Virus record (IMG/VR): IMGVR_UViG_3300037086_000029
Location: 1 to 41,742 of that record
Origin: a virus
Length of the DNA: 41,742 nt
Reading direction: 5' to 3' (one strand)
Below are positions 15,777 through 23,127 of the stretch, piece after piece (the first letter of the stretch is position 1; each line of letters starts with the position of its first letter). Made by a program: the position numbers and the translations under genes. The notes beneath the pieces were generated by a model, which saw only the letters and a program-made list of their open reading frames with translations, was not told where the DNA came from and searched no databases.

Positions 15777-17282
15777 CTATAGCAGAGTGCTTTTCTTGGG
15801 TAAGAATTTGTCAGGGTCAAGTCCTTTGCTCGCCTCCTCATTCCATACATGGAAGTGTCGTTGTTCTCTTGTAAGAGGTTGTTCACTACTCTTGCTCTTT
15901 AACTGTCCTGTAAAGCCGTCTAAGAAGGTTATGTGTTGAAGCATATATCTACAGCTGTCTCCACTATCGTCGTCAATCCCGCCCTTACGTGAACTCTCTA
16001 CATCCTCAATATTATTCTCATCATGTATAAGTTGGGGTAGCGTACGGTCTAATGCTTCACAATTAGTAGTCCACTGCCAATAAGGTAAACCGTCAGGGGC
16101 CAGTGAGAGCCAAGTGTGCATATTCTGCCAGCCTCTGACACGTGAGTCCGGGCCTTTGATTGCCGGCTTTAATATAAATCCCCATCTACTGTCAGCATCC
16201 TTGAACTGATCGAATATACTCTTTGAATTATCATCACCCTTAGCGAATATCATTGAGTCGCACCTCACCCATGCACCAATTTCAACCAGATCAGACAGCG
16301 TCATATTGTATCGTTTTAATAATTGGTCTTTGATTATCTCGCTCCAATCTGCGGGGTTCTTCTCTTTACCATATACCTCAAAGAATGTCTTAACTCGGTA
16401 GAAAGGTGCGGTTTCATTCTTCTCGTCTCTCCACTCAATCTTCTCTATAATAGATAGATAAAATGCAAAAGGGTTAGCACGTCCCCAATCCATACCTCCG
16501 ACAATAGGTGAATAACTGGGTACAAAAGGTTGAATCTTGTGCTTAGCATTGATCTCCACAAAGTATTGCCCAGCGAATATATCCCACGAACCCTCTAGGT
16601 AAGCTTTGCGTTGTTGTGGTGGCAAACTCTCCAACTGCTTAATATACTCAAGTGAGATGTATTTATTATCATAGGCGTTAGCGTGAATATAGAAGAAACG
16701 ATCTTGCTCACTGTCATCCGATGTTTTATCAATGAAGTATTTCTTGACCCAACCATGTCCCACACCTCCAGGATTACTTGCAGCTACAAATTTAACCTCA
16801 TCTACACCAGGATAACGCAAGCGGTTTCTAAGGTCTAAAAATGTTTGCTCGGGGTCTCTTGTAAGTTCATCTACAAACTCTCCTGCAAACTCCGTACTCA
16901 TATATTTACTTGGATCATCTAGGTTACGAAGCAATATCCTCCCACCTCCATATTTCTTTTTAAGTTTGAATGATAACCCGCCTATTTGATCGTCTTTGAG
17001 TTCACCCAACCAACTAGGGAACTCTCTTTCAATTCTACTAATTTGTCTATCTTTAAGTGTTGGATAATCCTCACTGAAGAGACCAACTGGAGCGTTTTTA
17101 ATTCCTTTTTCTCTATATAACCAATAAGTATATGAAAATGCAGCCCATCTTAAGAAGTAACTTTTCCCTCCGGACATAGCCCCGCCATAAAGTAGATATT
17201 TACATTTAGGATTAAAGAGAATATTTAACGCTTCACTTTGTTTCGGTTGGGGTTGGATTAACGTTGATAATGGTATTTCCAT
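15777..17282 (-). CDS. terL: Terminase large subunit
   Basis: The 501-residue packaging ATPase/nuclease has Walker A GGAMSGGKS (residues 33-41), Walker B ending FVDE (about 136-139) and the coupling motif SNPGG (about 169-173). The C-terminal RNase H-type nuclease begins at GGMDWGRANPF (about 250), where the Asp is the first metal ligand. The protein cuts concatemeric DNA and pumps it through the portal. Its start ATG 17282 overlaps TerS by 50 nt with no better in-frame start later, which is a longer overlap than elsewhere here. A 16-nt gap separates it from the next promoter. Confidence 0.95.
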   Translation of the reverse strand: MEIPLSTLIQPQPKQSEALNILFNPKCKYLLYGGAMSGGKSYFLRWAAFSYTYWLYREKGIKNAPVGLFSEDYPTLKDRQISRIEREFPSWLGELKDDQIGGLSFKLKKKYGGGRILLRNLDDPSKYMSTEFAGEFVDELTRDPEQTFLDLRNRLRYPGVDEVKFVAASNPGGVGHGWVKKYFIDKTSDDSEQDRFFYIHANAYDNKYISLEYIKQLESLPPQQRKAYLEGSWDIFAGQYFVEINAKHKIQPFVPSYSPIVGGMDWGRANPFAFYLSIIEKIEWRDEKNETAPFYRVKTFFEVYGKEKNPADWSEIIKDQLLKRYNMTLSDLVEIGAWVRCDSMIFAKGDDNSKSIFDQFKDADSRWGFILKPAIKGPDSRVRGWQNMHTWLSLAPDGLPYWQWTTNCEALDRTLPQLIHDENNIEDVESSRKGGIDDDSGDSCRYMLQHITFLDGFTGQLKSKSSEQPLTREQRHFHVWNEEASKGLDPDKFLPKKSTLL

Positions 17283-17706
17283 ATAGGTCGAATCTTAAAT
17301 CTGGTAGATCATCCTCATTATTCATTTTATCAAGTAACCGCTTTTTAAGTTTAAGTGCTGTCTCTAAATATTTATGTCTTGTCAGAAAATCAGGCACATC
17401 TACAAAGTCCGTACTATCTGCTGTTGCATTCCTTGATGTCTTAACTGCACTAACAGTTCGAGTAGCATCGAGTCCCTCCATTATCTTTTCTTGTAATAGT
17501 TTATCGGTTATACCCGCTTCTTCTAAAAAGTATGAATAGTCAAGTTTAGTAAGGTTCTCCGAGCCTATTGATTTAGCAACATCTCTATTTTTACAGTCAT
17601 ATACCTGCATGGCTGCTTCTGTAGCGTTACCTGTATCAATATAAACCCTTATCCACTTCCTTTGCTTTAAAGTTGTTGGATCATCTATTCGAAGTGCATC
17701 GGTCAT
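17233..17706 (-). CDS. terS: Terminase small subunit
   Basis: The 157-residue protein has the usual N-terminal DNA-binding segment (LKQRKWIRVYIDTGNATEAA, then a second helix to about residue 52). A middle oligomerisation region and an acidic C-terminal tail likely to contact TerL follow. ATG 17706 overlaps the stop of a 32-aa basic ORF as ATGA. TerL follows with a 50-nt overlap. It selects the viral DNA for packaging. Confidence 0.85.
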   Translation of the reverse strand: MTDALRIDDPTTLKQRKWIRVYIDTGNATEAAMQVYDCKNRDVAKSIGSENLTKLDYSYFLEEAGITDKLLQEKIMEGLDATRTVSAVKTSRNATADSTDFVDVPDFLTRHKYLETALKLKKRLLDKMNNEDDLPDLRFDLYGNTIINVNPTPTETK

Positions 17707-17801
17707 TTCTTTCCTTTCTTTGCTTTGCGTTCTTTCATCTCTTCACGTTTGCCGTGTTTCTTTTCATTCTTTTCTTCTTTTTTCATTGATTTTTTAAACA
17801 T
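17703..17801 (-). CDS. 32-aa Lys/Glu-rich peptide before TerS
   Basis: This ORF starts immediately after the TAA of the upstream gene (TAAATG) and its own stop overlaps the TerS start as ATGA. The peptide is almost entirely charged (MFKKSMKKEEKNEKKHGKRE and more) and predicted helical. The tight coupling on both sides supports that it is translated. No family is known. Confidence 0.5.
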   Translation of the reverse strand: MFKKSMKKEEKNEKKHGKREEMKERKAKKGKK

Positions 17802-17987
17802 TTAACTCATCTCCTTTCCATTTGAGTATATAGGTCGTACTCTTTTAGTTAGTTTACCTAATTTTAATGCTTCTTTTTGAGCCACCTTCCAAAGCTCATC
17901 CAAAAATGGGGTAAATTCTTTTACTGAAACCAATAGTTTTCCTTTTATTCCGCTTTCTTCTAAATTTAGACAACGTTGTGTTTTCAT
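17802..17987 (-). CDS. Small hypothetical protein (61 aa)
   Basis: The 61-residue basic, helical protein starts at ATG 17987, overlapping the upstream stop as ATGA. The segment KEFTPFLDELWKVAQKEALK looks like an amphipathic helix. Its position between the HExxH protein and TerS suggests co-expression with packaging genes. No family is recognised. Confidence 0.5.
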   Translation of the reverse strand: MKTQRCLNLEESGIKGKLLVSVKEFTPFLDELWKVAQKEALKLGKLTKRVRPIYSNGKEMS

Positions 17988-18358
17988 TTTAGTATCCTTA
18001 CCATTATACTCGTTAATTGACTTACTGCATTTTCTCTATTCACAAATAATACTTGTTGGTCTTTGTCTTCAACCACATTATCCGTGTAAAAATCTAATCC
18101 GGCCATTACTATGTGGATAAGTTCGTGAATTATAGTCTCATCCCACAATTCTTTTTTGTCGATAAGTTGTGGATAGACTGTAATTGTAGCTTGATTATAA
18201 GTTGGGTTTGCTAAAGTCTTTGCACTCCTTTGTGAATCAAGTCCACCCACTAAGTTCTCTCCGGCTACATCATTCTCTTGATATATAACTCCTATCTTCC
18301 AGTTGGTAAGACCGAATAAATCTCTAAAATATTCTAGCCTATCTTCAAAGTCTTTCAT
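17984..18358 (-). CDS. HExxH metalloprotease-fold protein (124 aa)
   Basis: The zincin signature IIHELIHIV is at about residues 76-84 (H78, E79, H82) and the protein is 124 residues long. It is short compared with secreted proteases and has no signal peptide. Many phages encode such small zincin-like domains (SprT/ImmA-like) of unknown substrate. A third zinc ligand is not obvious, but Glu and Asp residues follow (DNVVEDKDQ). ATG 18358 overlaps the upstream stop as ATGA. Confidence 0.65.
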   Translation of the reverse strand: MKDFEDRLEYFRDLFGLTNWKIGVIYQENDVAGENLVGGLDSQRSAKTLANPTYNQATITVYPQLIDKKELWDETIIHELIHIVMAGLDFYTDNVVEDKDQQVLFVNRENAVSQLTSIMVRILK

Positions 18359-18684
18359 TTGAATTTCATGTCTCCCTCTCTAACAAAATAAATCAATCCT
18401 TTTTGTTTCCTATATTTCTCCATTTCCTTTCGGTAGTTTTCATTTATTACTTTACGTTTTCCTATTCTAATCGGATACCAACCGAAGAATAAACCCTTAC
18501 GATCTCCATCAAATTCACCATCTATGTAGAGATATGGAATCTTAATTGTGAACCGAGGTCTATACCAGAATTTAACTGGCTTCTCCCATATAAAACTATT
18601 ATCAACATAGATGTTATCAACTACCTTTTTCATCATTAATTGAGATGTAATTTGAGGCATAAATCCTAGTTCAGATTCTTTCAT
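18355..18684 (-). CDS. Hypothetical protein (109 aa)
   Basis: This 109-residue basic protein is rich in Trp, Tyr and Phe (FIWEKPVKFWYRPRFTIK) and predicted beta in the middle with a helical C-terminal part. It overlaps the previous gene by 14 nt. No motif or family is recognised. Confidence 0.5.
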   Translation of the reverse strand: MKESELGFMPQITSQLMMKKVVDNIYVDNSFIWEKPVKFWYRPRFTIKIPYLYIDGEFDGDRKGLFFGWYPIRIGKRKVINENYRKEMEKYRKQKGLIYFVREGDMKFK

Positions 18685-18976
18685 TTTGTTTTTTAACTTT
18701 ATCGGCTAAATCCTTTAACTCAGTATTATCTAATGTGTCTTTCATTGCTTGCATCCCTTCCTTTTCTTTGTTTGGTCTATTGTGTTCAAATTCATCTAAT
18801 GCAGTCTTGGGTTTGATTGCTCCTGTAGGGATCGATGGCCTTATTACATCCTTAAATTTATCTGATATATCTGTCGTCAGCGTATAAAGATCGTTGATGT
18901 TTGGTTTTTTGCTTCCCAAAAAATATCCTATTAAGAGACTAATAATTGTAATTAAAAAGTAAATCATATAAAGCAT
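18671..18976 (-). CDS. Membrane-anchored coiled protein (101 aa)
   Basis: An N-terminal hydrophobic helix (MIYFLITIISLLIGYFLG, about residues 4-21) anchors the protein in the inner membrane. The rest is charged, flexible and partly helical (about 60-101). The type fits a small single-pass phage protein such as a spanin- or exclusion-like factor, but nothing specific supports either. It overlaps its upstream neighbour by 13 nt. Confidence 0.5.
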   Translation of the reverse strand: MLYMIYFLITIISLLIGYFLGSKKPNINDLYTLTTDISDKFKDVIRPSIPTGAIKPKTALDEFEHNRPNKEKEGMQAMKDTLDNTELKDLADKVKKQNERI

Positions 18977-19236
18977 TGTCTATAACTAAATACCATTCTC
19001 ATATCTTCAAGTTCCTTCCTCTCGTTTTTTTTTAGTTTGATATCACTATCTAGTGCGTACTCATCGTAGTGTCTGGGTAAGAGTGTAAGCATTTGAGCCA
19101 GGGGCGGGTCGATCATTAAGTCTACAATGCTCGTGTAATAATTCGAGGTATGTAAAACTAAATAAGGATGTCCGGTTTCTCGGTGTCTAATCAGTTGGTT
19201 TACTTTCCAGTTGGCTTTTGGCAGATCGTCCATCAT
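18964..19236 (-). CDS. Hypothetical protein (90 aa)
   Basis: The 90-residue protein has an N-terminal beta part with WKVNQLIRHRETGHPYLVLH, resembling small beta-barrel (KOW/SH3-like) phage proteins of the 'ligand pocket' type. A charged helical part follows. Start ATG 19236 (or the second Met) overlaps the upstream stop as ATGA. The fold suggestion is weak. Confidence 0.45.
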   Translation of the reverse strand: MMDDLPKANWKVNQLIRHRETGHPYLVLHTSNYYTSIVDLMIDPPLAQMLTLLPRHYDEYALDSDIKLKKNERKELEDMRMVFSYRQCFI

Positions 19237-19562
19237 TTTAAGTGCTTATTAAAACTGCTTTCTTCTTCTCCGTATACATATTTTGCATTCTTTATTTCCT
19301 TTTCCGTATATCCTTCATGTCTGGCTCTGTCTGCTCCATATACATCGACATATTCTTTATTTAACTCACCTTTTCGGTTGCTTTGAATTATGTCTCGATG
19401 ATACTTTTGTCTCTGCAACTTGATATCCTCTCCTACAAATTCTACTTGTCCCCCTGGCTTGGCTAATCTAGCTTGTTTCTCCTGACAAGAACGACAAGGC
19501 AGATAACCCCAATAATCATCATAAATAGCGTCATTTATTTTGCAAACTCCGCATTTAAGCAT
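19233..19562 (-). CDS. Zinc-knuckle protein (109 aa)
   Basis: An N-terminal four-cysteine site (CGVCKINDAIYDDYWGYLPC, then RSC) is followed by a charged helical region with Gln, Lys and Glu. The form CxxC-(about 15)-CxxC is common in small phage proteins whose function is unknown. It follows a 24-aa ORF coupled to GroEL. No enzyme motif is seen. Confidence 0.5.
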   Translation of the reverse strand: MLKCGVCKINDAIYDDYWGYLPCRSCQEKQARLAKPGGQVEFVGEDIKLQRQKYHRDIIQSNRKGELNKEYVDVYGADRARHEGYTEKEIKNAKYVYGEEESSFNKHLK

Positions 19563-19568
19563 AATCCA

Positions 19569-19643
19569 TCAAGTGTTCCCAATGTATTGGTTCTTTCCAA
19601 GCCACTGTGTGTGTGCACCCTTATGTCCTATGACTCCACTCAT
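19569..19643 (-). CDS. 24-aa peptide coupled to GroEL
   Basis: ATG 19643 overlaps the GroEL stop as ATGA. The peptide MSGVIGHKGAHTQWLGKNQY plus IGNT ends at TGA 19569. The coupling matches that between all neighbouring genes, so it may be a real small protein produced with the chaperonin, or only chance. No family is known. Confidence 0.35.
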   Translation of the reverse strand: MSGVIGHKGAHTQWLGKNQYIGNT

Positions 19644-21283
19644 TTTACTTCCCTCCTAGCCATATCTTCGGCATCTCGAACTATTACATTGTCAGTGGTA
19701 ATTATTGACACGGCTACCGAACAGGCATTCTTTAAAGCATTTATTCCGACTAAACTTGGGTCTACAATGCCAGCTTTAATCATATCTTTAACCTCACCTG
19801 TAGTTACGTCAATTCCAAAGTCTTTACCTTTACCATTTAAAGCTAGGGCCATATCAACTTCAGATAGTCCTGCATTAGTTATTAGTTTTTGGAACGGTTT
19901 ATATAAGGCGTTAAATAAAACTTTCTCGGTCTGGTTCATTTCCATTGGTTTCCAAGGTTGATCTTTAACAGCTGGTCTTAATGCTTTTCTAATATGTAAA
20001 TAAACTATCTCTCCCCCTGGTACTATTCCACCCTGCATCGCAGCCTTGGTGGCTCCTACGCTATCAAGAACTCTCTCTCGCCTTTCTTTCATTTCGACCT
20101 CAGTCTGGCCACCACCTCGGATAACTGCTACCCCGTTAGTTAGTTTGCCTATTCGGGCTTTCATTCTCTCTTTGTCGAAATCACTCAAATCAGCATCCTC
20201 CATGGCCTTTTTGATCGAGGCGACTCTTAAAGCTATTTCTTTCTTGCTGCCTCTGCCTCCGACTATGATTGAGGCGTTCTTAGTAGCGGTAATGCTCTCG
20301 GCAAATCCTAAATCGTCTGTAGTAAGTTTACTTAAATCAAATCCGGCATCCTTTGATAAAAACTTGCCGTCAGTTAGAGTAGCTATATCTTGTAAGATAT
20401 TCTTTTGATCCTCTCCGAATGAGGGAGCTTGAATACAAAGCGAGAAGATTTTACCTTGAATTTTATTCTGTACAAATGAAGGGAAAGCCTCGCCTCCTAT
20501 TTCGGGTGATATGACTACCAAGTTTTTAGACAACTTAACAAACTCTTCTAAGAAAGGGATTAGCTCGGTAAAATTAGTTATACTTTTATCCGTGATTAAA
20601 AAGTAAGCATTCTCTAGTACGGCTTCCATTCTTTCGGGGTTAGTCATAAAATAAGGAGACAAGAAACCTTTGTCTATCTGCATACCTTCCTGAATTTCAA
20701 CTGTTATTCTTTCGGGGGCTTTGCTTTCCTCAACCGTTATAACTCCATCCTTGCCAACTTTCTGATAAGTTTCAGCTATAAGTTTGCCTATTTCAGCATC
20801 CCCGGCTGACACTGTAGCCACAAACTCCATGTCTTTTAAGCCTTTAATCGGGATTGCTAGTTTCTCTAACTCTTTTACTAGCAGGTCTGTACCCTCTTCC
20901 AAGCCCTTTCTAAGACTCATGGGGTTGACCCCGGCTTCTATTAACTGCATACACTCTTGGATAATGGCTTGAGCGAGGATTTGGACAACTGAAGTCCCGT
21001 CACCCGTTTCTTCGACCTGTTTCTGTGACGCTTGGCGGACAAGTGATGCTCCGACTTGTTCTACAAAGTCCGGCAAATCTACTGCTTTTGCTATCGAAAC
21101 TCCATCATGTAAAACTTTAGCTTCAGCATATAGTTCTCCCGTGGGCACAAACTGCTCTAAGGCGGTATTCCGGCCCATCGGGCCTAACGAACTGCCGACA
21201 ACATCAGCTATCTTATTTACACCAGCGAGGAGTTTTTCTCTCGCTTCTTTACCTGATACGATTCTGATTTTAGGTGCTATCAT
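19640..21283 (-). CDS. groEL: Phage-encoded GroEL-like chaperonin (Hsp60)
   Basis: Start ATG 21283 (ATGA overlap with GroES) gives 547 residues, the normal GroEL length. ATP-site elements are present: LGPMGRN (33-39, usually LGPKGRN), HDGVS with the Asp equivalent to D52, GDGTS (94-98), GGGQTEVEMKERRERVLD with the Asp equivalent to D398, and GGIVPGGE. The apical SPYF of the substrate-binding region is kept. Changes: Lys to Met in LGPKGRN, Lys to His before the catalytic Asp, and no Gly-Gly-Met tail. It probably folds phage proteins such as the capsid with its own GroES. It is transcribed just upstream of the packaging genes. Confidence 0.95.
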   Translation of the reverse strand: MIAPKIRIVSGKEAREKLLAGVNKIADVVGSSLGPMGRNTALEQFVPTGELYAEAKVLHDGVSIAKAVDLPDFVEQVGASLVRQASQKQVEETGDGTSVVQILAQAIIQECMQLIEAGVNPMSLRKGLEEGTDLLVKELEKLAIPIKGLKDMEFVATVSAGDAEIGKLIAETYQKVGKDGVITVEESKAPERITVEIQEGMQIDKGFLSPYFMTNPERMEAVLENAYFLITDKSITNFTELIPFLEEFVKLSKNLVVISPEIGGEAFPSFVQNKIQGKIFSLCIQAPSFGEDQKNILQDIATLTDGKFLSKDAGFDLSKLTTDDLGFAESITATKNASIIVGGRGSKKEIALRVASIKKAMEDADLSDFDKERMKARIGKLTNGVAVIRGGGQTEVEMKERRERVLDSVGATKAAMQGGIVPGGEIVYLHIRKALRPAVKDQPWKPMEMNQTEKVLFNALYKPFQKLITNAGLSEVDMALALNGKGKDFGIDVTTGEVKDMIKAGIVDPSLVGINALKNACSVAVSIITTDNVIVRDAEDMARREVK

Positions 21284-21588
21284 TTTGCTTTCGCTCTGAG
21301 ATCCCCCCACTTGCAAAAAATATATTGTTTTCCCTCAATAGTTCCCAAGTCGGCCCCACCCTCTATAGCGTAGTGTAAAAACCAAACAATGTCTCCTACT
21401 TTGCCATATTTTTCTGATTTAATAAGCTCTCCAGTCATTGTGGTATCATCCGGCCCCATGGCAACAATCCTACCTTTAACAATTCTACCTGTTGATTGGC
21501 CTGTAACAATGAAGGTATTGTTATTCTTTTCTTCTAAAGATTCGATAATCGCTAATCCGGGGTAAGCAGTGAAGTTTATTTTTGTCAT
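21280..21588 (-). CDS. groES: GroES-like co-chaperonin
   Basis: The 102-residue protein starts at ATG 21588; the longer reading from 21612 would cross its promoter. It has the GroES layout: an N-terminal strand (GLAIIESLEEK), a flexible mobile-loop region (NNTFIVTGQST), RIVAMGPDD, then GDIVWFLHYAIEGG and a final KQYIFCKWGDLRAK. The loop is unlike the bacterial GGIVL and could be adapted to the phage's own GroEL. Its stop overlaps the GroEL start, giving equal expression. Confidence 0.85.
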   Translation of the reverse strand: MTKINFTAYPGLAIIESLEEKNNNTFIVTGQSTGRIVKGRIVAMGPDDTTMTGELIKSEKYGKVGDIVWFLHYAIEGGADLGTIEGKQYIFCKWGDLRAKAK

Positions 21589-21603
21589 GTGTTGACTGAT
21601 ATT

Positions 21604-21609
21604 ATTATA
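21604..21609 (-). promoter_or_regulatory. Promoter for the chaperonin operon
   Basis: The minus strand has TTGTATAAT, with TATAAT at 21604-21609, 15 nt before the GroES ATG, leaving a leader of roughly 8 nt. It is an extended -10 type (TG before the hexamer). There is no GGACACA hairpin, so the chaperonins belong to the simple promoter class. Confidence 0.6.
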
Positions 21610-21659
21610 CAACTATGTCAAATAAATATAAAGTCTTTCATATTAAGTACTAATCATCC

Positions 21660-22184
21660 TTACTTCACCACATCTCCTAAATCTATCGGGCTTTCTAATT
21701 CAGTTTGCCCTCGCAGGTCTCTTAATGTAATTTCAGCCAGAACTCCCTCATAATACCCTTTCCGTTTACCACTTCTGTAGCCCTTCTGGTAAGCCATTTT
21801 TTCAAGTCCAGTCCACATTGGTTTTGCTTTAGCGTCTTTTAGACCTTTGGCATATCCTTTATTATAGGAATAGACTTCTACATTTTCTATGGCCTCCCCG
21901 TCTTTTTTACCTTTGGTATAACCACGCTTAAAAGCCAATTCCGTTATCTTTGCTTTAGAATTAGGTTTAACTTTGACATAGGTTTCAATAGTTTTGTGAA
22001 CCAAATGATGTTTAAGTGCATATTCCCTTGTGTGTCTGTAATGTTTCCGTACTTTCTTAACTTTAAGTCTATTCTCTACTCCTGTGCCGTGACAAACCTG
22101 GCAACCTATTAAACCGTATGGCCAACCAATCCTTACTCCTTTTCCTTTACAATTTTTGCATTTCTTTGTTTTTAGGTTTGTCAT
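21660..22184 (-). CDS. DnaJ-type zinc-finger protein with GY-G repeats
   Basis: Starting at ATG 22184, the 174-residue protein has CKNCKGKG near residue 9 and CQVCHGTG near residue 28. This CxxCxGxG pair is the hallmark of DnaJ (Hsp40) zinc fingers. No J-domain (HPD) is present. The middle and C-terminal parts hold three copies of an aromatic-K-GY-x-(K/S)G-x-(K/R) repeat (KRGYTKGKKDG, NKGYAKGLKDA, QKGYRSGKRKG), resembling Yae1-type repeats. It lies directly before GroES/GroEL, so an adaptor role in the same folding block is plausible. Confidence 0.6.
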   Translation of the reverse strand: MTNLKTKKCKNCKGKGVRIGWPYGLIGCQVCHGTGVENRLKVKKVRKHYRHTREYALKHHLVHKTIETYVKVKPNSKAKITELAFKRGYTKGKKDGEAIENVEVYSYNKGYAKGLKDAKAKPMWTGLEKMAYQKGYRSGKRKGYYEGVLAEITLRDLRGQTELESPIDLGDVVK

Positions 22185-22208
22185 TTTATATTTCTTTCTT
22201 TGCAAACC

Positions 22209-22442
22209 TTAATAATTATTTAATTCTTTAATCCAGCCAGAATAATGTTTACCTTTAACCAATCTATCTAAAAATCTATTCTCCATATTGTCAAAAACTA
22301 TTGTTCCATTATGAGAACTTCCTCCAGTTGAATAATGTGTTTCTCCTCTATCTACACCCCAACCGCCACCAACCCAACAACCTTTTCCAAAGATAGACCC
22401 CTTTCTCATAAATGGTAATTCTTTCAATAATTTGTATTTCAT
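22209..22442 (-). CDS. Gly-rich small protein (77 aa)
   Basis: The 77-residue protein has a Gly/Trp-rich middle (GCWVGGGWGVDRGETHYSTG) and basic ends. No membrane segment or known motif is found. It is preceded by a structured leader with two alternative hairpins (22485-22533) and so may be regulated at RNA level. Family unknown. Confidence 0.5.
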   Translation of the reverse strand: MKYKLLKELPFMRKGSIFGKGCWVGGGWGVDRGETHYSTGGSSHNGTIVFDNMENRFLDRLVKGKHYSGWIKELNNY

Positions 22443-22484
22443 ATCGTTTTCTTTGCAAACCTTACTGCATATAAATTTCTCAGT

Positions 22485-22533
22485 GGTGAGTGCTCTTTAA
22501 GGCGTTTTCCGACACCTTTGAGGTACTCACCTC
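22485..22533 (-). ncRNA. Structured leader with two competing hairpins
   Basis: On the minus strand ACTCACC/GGTGAGT (22485-22491 with 22525-22531, 7 bp) encloses a second 7-bp stem with a CGGAAA loop (AAGGTGT...ACGCCTT with one G-U). The 5' arm can alternatively form a tight hairpin GAGGT-GAGT-ACCTC (22520-22533), which excludes the long stem. The element lies between the Acb2-like gene and the 77-aa gene. Mutually exclusive pairings suggest a switch or attenuator, but no ligand class is recognised. Confidence 0.5.
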
Positions 22534-22541
22534 TTAAAAAT

Positions 22542-22790
22542 CTATTTAGCCTTATCCTGAAACTCTGCTGGTAAAGGTTGTCCAATTTCTTCTAAAACCT
22601 TTCCTGCCCACATTTTTGCTTCCTGCAACTTGGTATAAACTAAAGCGATTTCTCTTTTACCTTTTTCATACCTCGTATCGTTTTTGACATTTCCGACATA
22701 TCCAATTATGGCATCAACTTTTTGTCTGATGTCGTGCATTTTCTCGTCGTAATCCATTTCTCTTGTATCTTGTGAGTCGTCTGACTGCAT
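22542..22790 (-). CDS. Acb2/Tad1-like cyclic-nucleotide sponge (anti-defence)
   Basis: The 82-residue helical protein ends with a signature resembling the Acb2/Tad1 helical-hairpin family: KREIALVYTKLQEAKMWAGK at about residues 45-64, followed by VLEEIG. These proteins form oligomers that bind signalling cyclic nucleotides and so block CBASS or Thoeris host defence. Length and the two-helix layout fit (about 15-35 and 46-70). A strong ribosome binding site (GAGGAGGTGA) precedes ATG 22790, unusual for this phage, consistent with early strong translation. The assignment is from motif memory and should be confirmed by profile search. Confidence 0.65.
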   Translation of the reverse strand: MQSDDSQDTREMDYDEKMHDIRQKVDAIIGYVGNVKNDTRYEKGKREIALVYTKLQEAKMWAGKVLEEIGQPLPAEFQDKAK

Positions 22791-22825
22791 ATATTTTCAC
22801 CTCCTCTCATTGAACCCATTATTTG

Positions 22826-23011
22826 TCATTCTTCTGTTGCTAAATTCCTAATTGTCCGCATTAAACCATCCATCTCAATCAATTCGGTTCTGTCTGTACT
22901 TTCAAAATACCTTTTCCATTCATCCGTGGCACGATAGGAAATTGCCCACTTTGATATTATACTAGCTTCTCTTTTGTCTATTACCAATAAGTCGCTTATT
23001 TTATTTGACAT
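22826..23011 (-). CDS. Small hypothetical protein (61 aa)
   Basis: The 61-residue acidic, helical protein (SIISKWAISYRATDEWKRYF) has no known motif. It precedes the Acb2-like gene and follows the TnpB element. Several small phage anti-defence genes cluster like this, so the position is suggestive only. Confidence 0.45.
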   Translation of the reverse strand: MSNKISDLLVIDKREASIISKWAISYRATDEWKRYFESTDRTELIEMDGLMRTIRNLATEE

Positions 23012-23039
23012 TTCCTTTTTTTGTTTTGGATGATGTAGT

Positions 23040-23127
23040 CATAAATTAGATTTTCCCCTTATCCTTAAGATACTCTTGTAGGTTTAACCTACATAAGGGC
23101 GGTATCCCGTAGCCCATGTTCAATCGG
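23040..23127 (-). ncRNA. Omega-RNA / right end of the TnpB element
   Basis: Directly after the tnpB stop the minus strand carries GGGCTACGGGATACCGCCC (23098-23116), able to form small stems, and then TGTAGGTT-A-AACCTACA (23077-23093), a compact hairpin followed by AGAGTATCTTAAGG. This order, with a small GT-rich hairpin at the very 3' end, is the usual right end of IS605-type TnpB elements, where the omega-RNA scaffold lies and the next bases serve as guide. The exact boundary is unknown. Confidence 0.6.

Noticed and set aside
19473-20972. Several plus-strand ORFs of 60-160 aa
   Set aside because: They lie opposite GroEL and neighbours, have no motif, and lack promoter or ribosome sites.
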